The notes beneath the pieces are model-generated. The model had not been told where the DNA came from. It saw only the letters and a program-made list of their open reading frames with translations, and ran no database searches. A program made the position numbers and the translations under genes. A DNA stretch of 64,000 bases. Source: Mariniflexile sp. TRM1-10 (lineage in GTDB: Bacteria > Bacteroidota > Bacteroidia > Flavobacteriales > Flavobacteriaceae). Positions 18,397 through 25,904 of the stretch are shown piece by piece. Position 1 is the first letter of the stretch. Every line of letters begins with the position of its first letter. The stretch covers positions 1,401,501-1,465,500 of the forward strand of contig NZ_CP022985.1 of NCBI RefSeq assembly GCF_003425985.1, given 5' to 3'.

Positions 18397-19710
18397 ATGG
18401 ATTTAAAAGAAAAACTAATATCATCTTTTTTAGCATTCGAAAACCAAGTAGATACAGATACCTATGTTCACGATGTTAGAAACGATGCTATCAAAATATT
18501 TGAAGAAAAAGGCTTTCCTTCGAAAAAAGAAGAAGCTTGGAAATACACGTCTTTAAACAGTGTTTTAAAGGAAGATTATAGTGTATTCCCCAAACAAGAA
18601 AATGCTATAGAATACAACGACGTAAAAAAATATTTCATCCACGATATAGATACTTTTAATGTGGTGTTTATAGATGGAAAATATTCGTCGCACCTATCGC
18701 AAACCACACACGACGGCCTAGATGTTTGCTTAATGTCTGCCGCATTATCAAAACCGAAATACCGTTTAGTCATTGAAAATTATTTTAATAAAGCGGCTAC
18801 TAAAGATAGTTTACCTTCGTTAAATACCGCATTTTCAAGCGAAGGTGCCTACATTCATATTCCAAAGAACAAATTGGTTCAAAAGCCTATTCAAATTATT
18901 TATTTTTCAACAGGTAATGAATCTGCAACCATGTTACAACCACGTAATTTAGTTGTGTTAGACGAGAATTCGCATGTACAAATTATAGAACGCCATCAAA
19001 GTTTAACCGATAATCCTGTTTTAACCAACAGCGTTACCGAGATTTTCACAAACAAACGCGCTATTGTCGATTATTACAAAATTCAAAACGATAATTTAAA
19101 TGCCACCCTTATAGACAATACCTTTATAAAACAAAAGCAAGAAAGTGTCGCATCAGTGCATACTTTTGCCTTTGGCGGTAAATTAGTACGTAATAATTTG
19201 AATTTCTATCAAACGGGCGAACGTATTGAATCCACTCTAAAAGGTGTTACCATTATTGGCGAGAAACAACATGTGGACCACAACACATTGGTACACCATA
19301 TTGAACCAAATTGCGAAAGCCATCAAGATTATAAAGGTATTTTTGGCGAAAACTCAACGGGGGTATTTAACGGTAAAATCATCGTTAATAAAGAAGCCCA
19401 AAAAACCAACGCATTTCAAGCCAACAACAACATTTTACTAAGCGATAAGGCAAGTATAAACACCAAGCCACAATTAGAAATTTTTGCTGACGATGTGAAG
19501 TGTTCCCACGGCTGTACCATTGGTCAGTTAGACGAAAGCGCCATGTTTTATATGCGTTCGCGCGGTATCCCAGAAAAAGAAGCCAAAGCCCTTTTAATGT
19601 ACGCCTTTAGTAATAACGTGTTAAGTTCGGTTAAAATCCCGGAAATTAAACAACGCATTACTAAAATTATCGCCAATAAATTGGGTGTTAAAATTGGGTT
19701 CGACTTATAG
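18397..19710 (+). CDS. sufD: Fe-S cluster scaffold subunit SufD
   Basis: This 437-residue partner of SufB forms the second face of the scaffold. The N-terminal helical region includes FPSKKEEAWKYTSL at about 35-48, common in SufD. The beta-helix core follows (VVLDENSHVQIIERH..LTNSVTEIF), and the C-terminal CSHGCTIGQLDESAMFYMRSRGI contains the histidine conserved in SufD cluster formation. It is followed by a 140-bp repeat-bearing gap before sufS. Confidence 0.95.
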   Translation: MDLKEKLISSFLAFENQVDTDTYVHDVRNDAIKIFEEKGFPSKKEEAWKYTSLNSVLKEDYSVFPKQENAIEYNDVKKYFIHDIDTFNVVFIDGKYSSHLSQTTHDGLDVCLMSAALSKPKYRLVIENYFNKAATKDSLPSLNTAFSSEGAYIHIPKNKLVQKPIQIIYFSTGNESATMLQPRNLVVLDENSHVQIIERHQSLTDNPVLTNSVTEIFTNKRAIVDYYKIQNDNLNATLIDNTFIKQKQESVASVHTFAFGGKLVRNNLNFYQTGERIESTLKGVTIIGEKQHVDHNTLVHHIEPNCESHQDYKGIFGENSTGVFNGKIIVNKEAQKTNAFQANNNILLSDKASINTKPQLEIFADDVKCSHGCTIGQLDESAMFYMRSRGIPEKEAKALLMYAFSNNVLSSVKIPEIKQRITKIIANKLGVKIGFDL

Positions 19711-19721
19711 GCTATTTTGTC

Positions 19722-19741
19722 ATTCCCTCGGAGGAGGGAAT
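19722..19741. repeat. ATTCCCTC hairpin between sufD and sufS
   Basis: ATTCCCTC (19722-19729), loop GGAG, GAGGGAAT (19734-19741) forms a perfect 8-bp stem, preceded by GTC and followed by CTC. It resembles the dispersed GTCATTCCC..GGGAATCTC units common in this family. Confidence 0.6.
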
Positions 19742-19776
19742 CTCATTATACTAACTAAATTACTGATTTTTTGAAG

Positions 19777-19840
19777 CTAATCCCGCTTTCGGCAGTCGCT
19801 CTCTGCGAGGAGCTCCAACAAATGCCTCAATCGGGGCTAA
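19777..19840. repeat. Degenerate 64-bp dispersed repeat with CCCGC/CGGGG ends
   Basis: The ends CTAATCCCGCTTTC and CAATCGGGGCTAA are imperfect inverted repeats. The inside is more GC-rich than its surroundings (GGCAGTCGCTCTCTGCGAGG) with a small GCTC/GAGC stem. The end motifs resemble a repeat I have seen often in Flavobacteriaceae, but a genome search is needed. Confidence 0.45.
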
Positions 19841-19850
19841 ACATATAATC

Positions 19851-21065
19851 ATGTTCAACGTAGAAAACATACGAAAAGATTTCCCCATACTTTCCAGAAA
19901 AGTAAATGGAAAACCCTTAGTGTATTTTGACAATGCTGCTACATCACAAACTCCACAACAGGTTATTGATGTGATTGTAGACTATTATTCAAACTACAAT
20001 GCCAACATACATAGAGGTGTACATGCTTTAAGTCAAGAAGCTACCGACAAATATGAACAAGCACGAAAAAAAATACAAACCCATTTCAATGCCAAATTTG
20101 TACACGAGATTATATTTACCTCTGGCACAACACATGGTATTAATTTAGTCGCCAATGGATTTTCATCTCTGTTAAAGAAAGGTGACGAAATAATTGTTTC
20201 AGCTTTAGAGCATCATAGTAATATTGTGCCTTGGCAAATGCTTTGCGAACATACTGGTGCTATTTTAAAAGTTATCCCCATGAACCAAGAAGGCGAATTG
20301 GTGATGACAGAATTTGATAAACTACTATCAGAAAACACCAAGCTTGTTTTTGTAAATCATATTTCAAATGCATTAGGAACCGTCAACCCTATTGAATATA
20401 TTATTGAAAAAGCGCATCAAGTTGGTGCTGCTGTTTTAATTGATGGCGCACAGTCTTGCCCACATATTAAACCAGACGTTCAGGCATTGGATGTCGATTT
20501 TTATGTAGCATCGGCTCATAAAATGTGTGGACCAACAGGACAAGGCATGCTGTATGGCAAAGAAAATTGGTTAAAAAAATTACCTCCTTACCAAGGTGGT
20601 GGCGAAATGATTGCCGAAGTAACCTTTGAGAAAACAACCTACGCAGATTTGCCTCATAAATTTGAAGCAGGAACCCCAAACATTTGTGGTGGCATTGCTT
20701 TTGGAGCAGCCATCGATTACATGAATGCCATTGGCTTTGATGTTATTGCAAAATATGAACACGAGCTTTTAGAATACGCCACCAATCAATTATTGCAAAT
20801 TGAAGGTCTAAAAATCTACGGCACTTCAAAACATAAAACCTCAGTAATCTCTTTTAACTTAGAAGGGATCCATCCGTATGATGTCGGTACTATTCTAGAT
20901 AAATTAGGCATTGCGGTTCGTACAGGTCACCACTGCGCACAACCTATTATGGATTATTTTAAAATTCCAGGAACCGTTCGTGCTTCTTTTACTTTTTACA
21001 ATACTAAAACTGAAATCGATGCTTTGGTTGCTGGTGTTAAAAAAGCAAAAATGATGCTTTCGTAG
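19851..21065 (+). CDS. sufS: Cysteine desulfurase SufS
   Basis: This 404-residue PLP enzyme removes sulfur from cysteine and loads it on SufE. The PLP-binding lysine is K224 (SAHKMCGPTG) and the persulfide-carrying cysteine is C362 (RTGHHCAQP) in the short active-site loop typical of group II SufS/CsdA. The SGTTHGIN and DGAQSCPH cofactor motifs are also present. It lies in the suf operon, separated from sufD by two repeats. Confidence 0.96.
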   Translation: MFNVENIRKDFPILSRKVNGKPLVYFDNAATSQTPQQVIDVIVDYYSNYNANIHRGVHALSQEATDKYEQARKKIQTHFNAKFVHEIIFTSGTTHGINLVANGFSSLLKKGDEIIVSALEHHSNIVPWQMLCEHTGAILKVIPMNQEGELVMTEFDKLLSENTKLVFVNHISNALGTVNPIEYIIEKAHQVGAAVLIDGAQSCPHIKPDVQALDVDFYVASAHKMCGPTGQGMLYGKENWLKKLPPYQGGGEMIAEVTFEKTTYADLPHKFEAGTPNICGGIAFGAAIDYMNAIGFDVIAKYEHELLEYATNQLLQIEGLKIYGTSKHKTSVISFNLEGIHPYDVGTILDKLGIAVRTGHHCAQPIMDYFKIPGTVRASFTFYNTKTEIDALVAGVKKAKMMLS

Positions 21066-21219
21066 CTCTATTCTCCCCAATTAATATTTCTTCTTTTTGT
21101 TACATATTTAACAAAAAGATGTTTTTTGTCGAATAATTAACATATTTTTTGAAAAAAAATCTGATATTTCCTAAAAATAATATATCTTCATCACTGACTA
21201 ATTCAAATTTATATTAAAA

Positions 21220-22290
21220 ATGAAAAAACTATTTTTAAGTATGGCTGTTATAGCACTCCTATTTACAGCATGCGACAATGACAAAAATGAGGTTGTTCAA
21301 GAACAACAAATTGACATGAGTGACTTTTATGTTTTTACCGATGTTAATGAAGATTTAAGTTCCAAATCCGTTAATTCAAAGAAAACGCTTAAAACTTGTT
21401 ACACCATGAATGTTCTAAACAAGCAACTTATTCAAAATCCGGGTTTAGAAAAGAAAATGTATGATATCGAGCTTCATACACGCCAATTCTTAACTGCCAA
21501 AGGCAAACCTGGAGGCGGTGGTGGAAAACCAGGTGGTGGAAGCGGAGACACAGATGTTGATGTACTACCTATTGATGACGGTTTAGGCACCATAAATATT
21601 CCTGTGTATATTCACATTGTATTACCTAATGCTAACGATGTGACAAACTCACAAATACAATCGCAAATGAATGTTTTAAATAGTGACTTTAATAGCACTA
21701 ACGCTAACTTACTACCTTCAGGCGCTACAAATTTTGTGAATGATGCTACAACTACCGATGTTAACTTTACGTTAGCTGGTACATTTAGACATAACAACAA
21801 CACAGCATCTTGGGGAACAAATAATGCCATAAAATCGGCATATCCACCTATTACACCAGAAACCCATTTAAATATTTGGGTATGCAATATTGGTGGCGGT
21901 ATCTTGGGATATGCACAATTCCCTGGAGGAAATTCAGCTACCGATGGTGTTGTATTATTGCACTCAAGTTTACCAGGTGGTTCTGCAGCACCTTATAATT
22001 TAGGAAGAACTGCAACCCATGAAGTTGGTCATTACTTAAATTTACGTCATATCTGGGGCGATGGAAGATGTAAACAAGATGATTTTGTTACAGACACTCC
22101 TAGTTCAGACGGTGCAAATTATGGATGTCCATCTTACCCAACAATTAACTGTAGCACAGCAGACATGACCATGAACTATATGGACTATACGGATGATGCT
22201 TGCATGTACATGTTTACAGACGGACAAAGAAACAGAATGCGTGCTATTTTCACTTCAGGTGGCTCAAGAGCTGCTATGGCTGGAAATTAA
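21220..22290 (+). CDS. M43-family zinc metalloprotease, lipoprotein
   Basis: In this 356-residue protein a lipobox ends at C18 (ALLFTAC), so the mature protein should be membrane-anchored outside the cytoplasm. A glycine/proline/lysine linker (GKPGGGGGKPGGGSGD) at about 95-110 precedes a catalytic domain with HEVGHYLNLRH at 267-277 (H267, H271, H277 zinc ligands, E268 base) and a Met-turn in MTMNYMDY. This fits the pappalysin/cytophagalysin family. It stands between sufS and sufE but has its own 154-bp upstream gap and a terminator, so it is more an insertion into the locus than a Fe-S gene. Confidence 0.9.
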   Translation: MKKLFLSMAVIALLFTACDNDKNEVVQEQQIDMSDFYVFTDVNEDLSSKSVNSKKTLKTCYTMNVLNKQLIQNPGLEKKMYDIELHTRQFLTAKGKPGGGGGKPGGGSGDTDVDVLPIDDGLGTINIPVYIHIVLPNANDVTNSQIQSQMNVLNSDFNSTNANLLPSGATNFVNDATTTDVNFTLAGTFRHNNNTASWGTNNAIKSAYPPITPETHLNIWVCNIGGGILGYAQFPGGNSATDGVVLLHSSLPGGSAAPYNLGRTATHEVGHYLNLRHIWGDGRCKQDDFVTDTPSSDGANYGCPSYPTINCSTADMTMNYMDYTDDACMYMFTDGQRNRMRAIFTSGGSRAAMAGN

Positions 22291-22312
22291 AAGCTTTATT
22301 AATAAATTATTG

Positions 22313-22341
22313 AAAAAGGCGCCAAGTTTGGCGTCTTTTTT
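22313..22341 (+). terminator. Terminator after the M43 protease
   Basis: AAAAAGGCGCCA (22313-22324), loop AGTT, TGGCGTCTTTTTT (22329-22341) form a 12-bp stem with one G-T wobble, ending in a T run. Confidence 0.85.
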
Positions 22342-22404
22342 GTAATATTAGATATAGTAATAAAACTTACACCTCACTCAGAATTACCTTTTCGGGCAGT
22401 TCTG

Positions 22405-22455
22405 ACCTCTCCAAAGGAGAGGTAAATTGGATACCCCGAGGCTGAGCCTTCGGGG
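22405..22455. repeat. Two adjacent hairpins upstream of the 22489 gene
   Basis: ACCTCTCC-AAA-GGAGAGGT (22405-22423) is a perfect palindrome. CCCCGAGG at 22434-22441 pairs with CCTTCGGGG at 22447-22455. The GGAGAGGT word recurs in the hairpin before radA (52240-52272). Both are GC-rich against their surroundings and look like dispersed units. Confidence 0.6.
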
Positions 22456-22465
22456 AATTATTTAG

Positions 22466-22494
22466 ATTAAAACAATAAATATAAACAGATGAAA
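22466..22494 (+). promoter_or_regulatory. 29-bp leader plus start codon shared with the gene at 11860
   Basis: This stretch is identical to 11837-11865, including the ATGAAA start. See that entry. Confidence 0.6.
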
Positions 22495-22917
22495 TTCTTA
22501 ATAATTTTTATGTCATTCCTTTTTATAGAACATGGTTGTGCACAAGAAAAGATTAATCAAGATGCTCTTTCTTTAGAGTATTCCGCACATTCAAGAGGAA
22601 CTTTCAAACATATTTTAATCAACAAAAAAAGCATTTCAGTAGTAAACGAAAGAAGTGGGACTCCAATTGTTAAATCATTTACGGAAACTGATTGGGAAAC
22701 CATATTAAAAGCCTTAAAGCACGTTGACATTGAAAACATTCCAAATCTAAAAGCACCTTCAGAAAATCGTTTCTTCGATGGTGCCGCTATAGCCAGCTTA
22801 AAAATTATTTATGATGGTAAAACCTATGAAAGCCAAAGTTTCGACCATGGCAATCCACCTAAAGAAATAGTGCAACTTGTTAAAGAAATCTTATCTATTT
22901 CAGAAAACATTGAATAG
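22489..22917 (+). CDS. Small exported or lipid-anchored protein of unknown function
   Basis: This 142-residue protein has a hydrophobic N-terminus MKFLIIFMSFLFIEHGCAQ that could be cut by signal peptidase II at the cysteine (HGC is a poor lipobox) or by signal peptidase I after CAQ. The mature part has an alpha/beta pattern with ETDWETILKALKHVDIENIPNLKAPSENRFFDGAAI and a conserved-looking YDGKTYESQSFDHGNPP. I do not recognise the family with confidence. It lies before sufE but is separated from it by REP-like repeats. Confidence 0.65.
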   Translation: MKFLIIFMSFLFIEHGCAQEKINQDALSLEYSAHSRGTFKHILINKKSISVVNERSGTPIVKSFTETDWETILKALKHVDIENIPNLKAPSENRFFDGAAIASLKIIYDGKTYESQSFDHGNPPKEIVQLVKEILSISENIE

Positions 22918-22956
22918 CAATATTAGTTATTGTATTTTTGTGGTATAAATTACTGT

Positions 22957-23027
22957 CAGGTCGAGCTTAGTCGAGACTTGAAATTAAGATTTACCTATAA
23001 AAACCTCTCGACTGCGCTCGAGGTGAC
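22957..23027. repeat. Inverted pair of GTCGAG-type REP elements before sufE
   Basis: AGGTCGAGCTTAGTCGAGAC (22959-22978) and CCTCTCGACTGCGCTCGAGG (23004-23023) are each hairpins and together form an inverted pair around about 25 bases. The outer GTCA (22955-22958) and TGAC (23024-23027) also pair. This is the classic paired-REP layout. It overlaps the spurious upstream extension of sufE. Confidence 0.72.
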
Positions 23028-23046
23028 AAAAAATAAATTTACAACC

Positions 23047-23469
23047 GTGACAATTGAAGACATACAAAATGACATAATAGACGAATTCTCAATGTTTGAA
23101 GATTGGGAAGAGCGCTACCAGTATATGATTGATTTAGGGAAAGATTTACCCTTAATTGACGACCAATACAAAACCGACAGCAACATTATTAAAGGTTGCC
23201 AAAGTAAAGTTTGGGTTCATGCCGAAATGAAAGACGACAAAATTGAATTTACTGCCGATAGTGATGCCATTATCACCAAAGGTATTATTGCTATTTTAAT
23301 ACGCGTATTTTCAAATCAGCACCCAAAAGATATTATTGATGCAGATACTGATTTTATTGATAAAATTGGTTTAAAAGAACACTTATCACCTACCCGAGCC
23401 AATGGTTTGGTTAGTATGGTAAAACAATTAAAAATGTATGCCATTGCATACCAAACACAGTTAAAATAA
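23047..23469 (+). CDS. sufE: SufE sulfur acceptor
   Basis: This 140-residue protein takes persulfide sulfur from SufS. The family motif IIKGCQSKVWVHAE, with the acceptor cysteine, is at about 52-65, and DDWEERYQYMIDLGKDLP-like sequence lies near the N-terminus (EDWEERYQYMIDLG). The GTG at 23047 is chosen because it yields the family start (VTIEDIQNDIIDEF). The open frame to 22930 merely reads through the REP pair. It is part of the suf cluster, upstream of sufT. Confidence 0.94.
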   Translation: MTIEDIQNDIIDEFSMFEDWEERYQYMIDLGKDLPLIDDQYKTDSNIIKGCQSKVWVHAEMKDDKIEFTADSDAIITKGIIAILIRVFSNQHPKDIIDADTDFIDKIGLKEHLSPTRANGLVSMVKQLKMYAIAYQTQLK

Positions 23470-23473
23470 GATT

Positions 23474-23555
23474 AGAGGTTAAAGTTTATGAGTTTATTCA
23501 GCTAAATCACGTTTAAACCATAAACTTATAAACCCATAAACCCATAAACTTATAA
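23474..23555. repeat. Word array in the sufE-sufT spacer
   Basis: The left part 23474-23501 (AGAGGTTAAAGTTTATGAG, TTTATTCAG) and the right part 23511-23555 (repeats of CCATAAAC and TTATAAAC) are complementary word arrays: GTTTAT against ATAAAC. The right part contains four ATAAAC words in 32 bases. Confidence 0.72.
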
Positions 23556-23558
23556 AAA

Positions 23559-23882
23559 ATGAGCGAAGCAATTGATACCACTTTATTAGGTGAAAAAATA
23601 GTAAACGTATTAAAAACCATTTACGATCCGGAAATACCCGTAGACATCTACGAATTAGGCCTAATTTATGATGTTTTTGTAAATGAAGATTACGATGTAA
23701 AAATCTTAATGACATTAACAACGCCCAACTGTCCCGTAGCAGAAACATTACCTTTGGAAGTTGAAGAAAAAATAAAATCATTAAACGATGTAAAAAGTGC
23801 TGAAGTCGAAATTACTTTCGACCCGCCTTGGACGCAAGATTTAATGAGCGAAGAAGCGAAATTGGAATTAGGGATGCTTTAA
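23559..23882 (+). CDS. MIP18/DUF59-family Fe-S assembly protein, SufT-like
   Basis: This 107-residue protein has the DUF59 signature TIYDPEIPVDIYELGLIYDV at about 20-39 and the conserved cysteine in TTPNCPVAETLP near 52, ending with ITFDPPWTQDLMSEEAK. Members assist Fe-S maturation of particular targets. In Bacteroidota it is habitually next to SufE, as here. Word-array spacers lie on both sides. Confidence 0.92.
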   Translation: MSEAIDTTLLGEKIVNVLKTIYDPEIPVDIYELGLIYDVFVNEDYDVKILMTLTTPNCPVAETLPLEVEEKIKSLNDVKSAEVEITFDPPWTQDLMSEEAKLELGML

Positions 23883-23895
23883 TTTTTAAGTCGCG

Positions 23896-23943
23896 GTATT
23901 CATACGCAGTAATCAGAAATCAGTATTCAGTAAGCAGTATTCA
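23896..23943. repeat. CAGTA/TCAG word array in the sufT-DUF2480 spacer
   Basis: The spacer repeats TCAG/AGTA words: CAGTAATCAGAAATCAGTAT then TCAGTAAGCAGTATTCA. Unlike its neighbours it has no clear complementary arm, so the array is direct only. Confidence 0.65.
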
Positions 23944-23959
23944 ACTTAACACACTCATT

Positions 23960-24466
23960 TTGAAGGACGACATTATAAATCGCGTTGCAAATAGCGCATT
24001 AGTGACTATCAACCTTGAGGATTACTATCCTAAAGGTGACCGTATATTGTTTGATATTAAAGATTGGCTTTTTGAGGGGTTTGTGTTACGCGAAAAAGAC
24101 TTTAGAAACCAAGTTGCCGAATATGACTGGTCACGATACCAAGATTGCTATGTAGCATTAACTTGTAGTAGCGATGCCATTATACCAGGTTGGGCTTATA
24201 TGCTTATTAGTATCCAACTTGAACCGTTTGCAAAAAAAACCGTCATTGGCAATCTTGAACTTTTAGAAACCTCTATCTATCAAGATGTTTTAACTAATTT
24301 AGATGTTTCAGAGTTTACAAATAAACCTCTGATTATTAAAGGCTGCTCTAAAAAACCCGTACCCCAAAATGCCTATATCATGCTTGCTTCAAAATTAAAA
24401 CCCATCGCAAAATCTATCATGTATGGTGAAGCCTGCTCATCTGTTCCTCTTTTCAAAAGCAAATAA
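23960..24466 (+). CDS. DUF2480 family protein, end of the suf cluster
   Basis: From the TTG at 23960 this 168-residue protein reads (M)KDDIINRVANSALVTINLED, the family start. LREKDFRNQVAEYDWSRYQD, DAIIPGWAYMLISIQLEPFAKK and KGCSKKPVPQNAYIMLASKL follow. The open frame extends back to 23828 inside sufT, but that part translates the word array and is rejected. DUF2480 proteins travel with SUF genes in Bacteroidota; their role is unknown. Two cysteines (CSKKPVP, EACSSVP) could be functional. Confidence 0.88.
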   Translation: MKDDIINRVANSALVTINLEDYYPKGDRILFDIKDWLFEGFVLREKDFRNQVAEYDWSRYQDCYVALTCSSDAIIPGWAYMLISIQLEPFAKKTVIGNLELLETSIYQDVLTNLDVSEFTNKPLIIKGCSKKPVPQNAYIMLASKLKPIAKSIMYGEACSSVPLFKSK

Positions 24467-24501
24467 TCTTAATTGTGACTTCACAATAAAAACCTGTCTT
24501 A

Positions 24502-24710
24502 GAGACTGTTTAAATTTTGTTTTTGGAATATTTTATAGGGCATTTTTTTGTCAGACAGGGCCGAGCGTATAAAAAAGGTCTGGGAGACCTTTTTAGCGAA
24601 GGAGCCAGGCTGCCGCGAGGGAGAAGTACATAGCTATGGACCGAAAAATAGCTGAAGTATGGCGGAAAAAGGCACATAAAAGAGCCAAAGGATAAAACTT
24701 AAACAGTCTC
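24502..24710. mobile_element. 209-bp MITE-like element with GAGACTGTTTAA ends and TTA target duplication
   Basis: Terminal inverted repeats GAGACTGTTTAAATTTT at the left and AAAACTTAAACAGTCTC at the right match over 17 positions with one mismatch, then weakly for about 8 more. TTA flanks both sides (24499-24501, 24711-24713), a 3-bp duplication. The interior is richer in GC than its surroundings and holds a perfect hairpin AAAAAGGTCT-GGG-AGACCTTTTT (24572-24594). No coding potential is seen. Ends and duplication recall IS5-like transposons, so a non-autonomous derivative is inferred. It lies just past the DUF2480 stop and its hairpin could terminate suf transcripts. Confidence 0.72.
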
Positions 24711-24738
24711 TTAATCTGTAATTCTTTTAAGACATAAA

Positions 24739-24769
24739 TTGTAGCTTGTTTAATTTAAAATTATATTTG
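24739..24769 (+). promoter_or_regulatory. Promoter of the DUF3078 gene, upstream of an inserted MITE
   Basis: TTG (24739-24741), 20 bases, TATATTTG (24762-24769) is a full consensus match. The predicted start site, about 7 bases on, coincides with the ATT at 24774-24776 that flanks the next element, so transcripts should carry that element in their leader. Confidence 0.72.
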
Positions 24770-24776
24770 CATCATT

Positions 24777-24936
24777 GAACTCATTTTGACTTTTTCTATT
24801 TCCTAAAAAATGGCTAAAATTTATACATCTTTCGTTACTTTTTTTATGCGTAGCGGTGCTATGCCTTGCAAAAAGTGCCTCATCTGCACAAATTTTATCT
24901 CATTTTCGGTTAAAAACAAAAAGTAAAGATGAGTTC
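24777..24936. mobile_element. 160-bp MITE-like element, family 2 copy 1
   Basis: The ends GAACTCATTTTGACTTTTT and AAAAAGTAAAGATGAGTTC are inverted repeats, and ATT flanks both sides (24774-24776 and 24937-24939). The interior (GGCTAAAATT, TAGCGGTGCTA hairpin, AAAAAGTGCCTCATCT, ATTTTATCTCATTTTCGGTT) matches the copy at 37097-37276 throughout. No open frame is seen. It ends 21 bases before the DUF3078 start codon. Confidence 0.78.
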
Positions 24937-24957
24937 ATTCCATAAACACTAAAAAAA

Positions 24958-25884
24958 ATGAAAAAAACTTTTTTACTATTTGCACTATTTATTGGTATAG
25001 TGACCGTAAACGCACAAACAAAAGAAGAACTTCAGGCCCTAAAAGCCGAAAAACAAGCTGCTGCAGATGCTTTGCAAGCTGAGGCAAAGGCTTTACAAGC
25101 ACAAATTGATGCCCTACCAGGTTGGAGAGTAGGCGCTTTTGGTACTATTGGGGGTAGTTTATCCAACTTCAGTAAATGGTATGCACAAGGAGCTCCCAAT
25201 AACTCGTCTGGTAATATAGGCTTTACTTTTAACGGTCATGCCAACTTAATTCAAGAAAAATTCTTTTGGAGAAATGCTTTAACTACCAATTTAAATTGGG
25301 TAAAATTAGACAACAAAGATATTGATACCGATGACGATAGTTTTAAACCAACAACCGATGTCTTTAATATCTCTTCTTTATACGGAAGAAACATTACTAA
25401 AACATTGGCTGCTTCCGGTTTAATGGAATACAGAACAACTGTTTTAGACAACTTTAACGATCCTGGTTATTTAGATTTGGGTATTGGTGCTACATGGACG
25501 CCTATTAATAATTTGATAGTGGTGATTCACCCTTTAAACTACAACTTTGTATTTAGTGAAGGTGAAACCGTTTTCGAATCGTCTCTTGGAGCTAAAATTG
25601 TTGCCGATTATACCAGACAAATTGGTGCCATTAACTTTAAAACAAACCTATCGATGTTTCAAAGTTACAAAAGCAGCAACTACTCTAACTGGACTTGGAA
25701 CAACTCGTTTAGCTACACGCTTTGGAAAATGATTGGTGTTGGTTTTGATTTTGGTTTAAGAAATAACAAACAAGAGGCTTTAAACTATGCCTTAGCACAA
25801 ACACCTCCCACAGCAACAGGTTTTGATGATGTTGATAACGATTTACAAACTTATTACACTATTGGATTGAGTTATAAATTCTAA
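24958..25884 (+). CDS. DUF3078 outer-membrane protein with N-terminal coiled coil
   Basis: This 308-residue protein has a signal peptide (MKKTFLLFALFIGIVTVNAQ), then a heptad-rich alanine/leucine/glutamine segment at about 22-52 (KEELQALKAEKQAAADALQA..LQAQIDAL), then a beta-barrel-like region starting GWRVGAFGTIGGSLSNFSKWYAQGA and ending in a C-terminal phenylalanine. DUF3078 proteins are outer-membrane proteins of unknown role in Bacteroidota. The coiled coil may trimerise or touch peptidoglycan, which is speculation. Its promoter lies before a MITE-like insertion, giving a 5' leader of about 180 nt. Confidence 0.85.
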   Translation: MKKTFLLFALFIGIVTVNAQTKEELQALKAEKQAAADALQAEAKALQAQIDALPGWRVGAFGTIGGSLSNFSKWYAQGAPNNSSGNIGFTFNGHANLIQEKFFWRNALTTNLNWVKLDNKDIDTDDDSFKPTTDVFNISSLYGRNITKTLAASGLMEYRTTVLDNFNDPGYLDLGIGATWTPINNLIVVIHPLNYNFVFSEGETVFESSLGAKIVADYTRQIGAINFKTNLSMFQSYKSSNYSNWTWNNSFSYTLWKMIGVGFDFGLRNNKQEALNYALAQTPPTATGFDDVDNDLQTYYTIGLSYKF

Positions 25885-25904
25885 CCCATTTCATTTATAA
25901 AAAT

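Noticed and set aside
23511..23555. Repeated ATAAAC words could be read as a small CRISPR array
   Set aside because: The words are 8-10 bases, vary in phase, have no unique spacers, and no cas genes are nearby.
24541..24700. GC-rich block that might be a small gene or structured ncRNA
   Set aside because: It lies wholly within terminal inverted repeats, has no sustained open frame, and is better explained as the inside of a MITE-like element.
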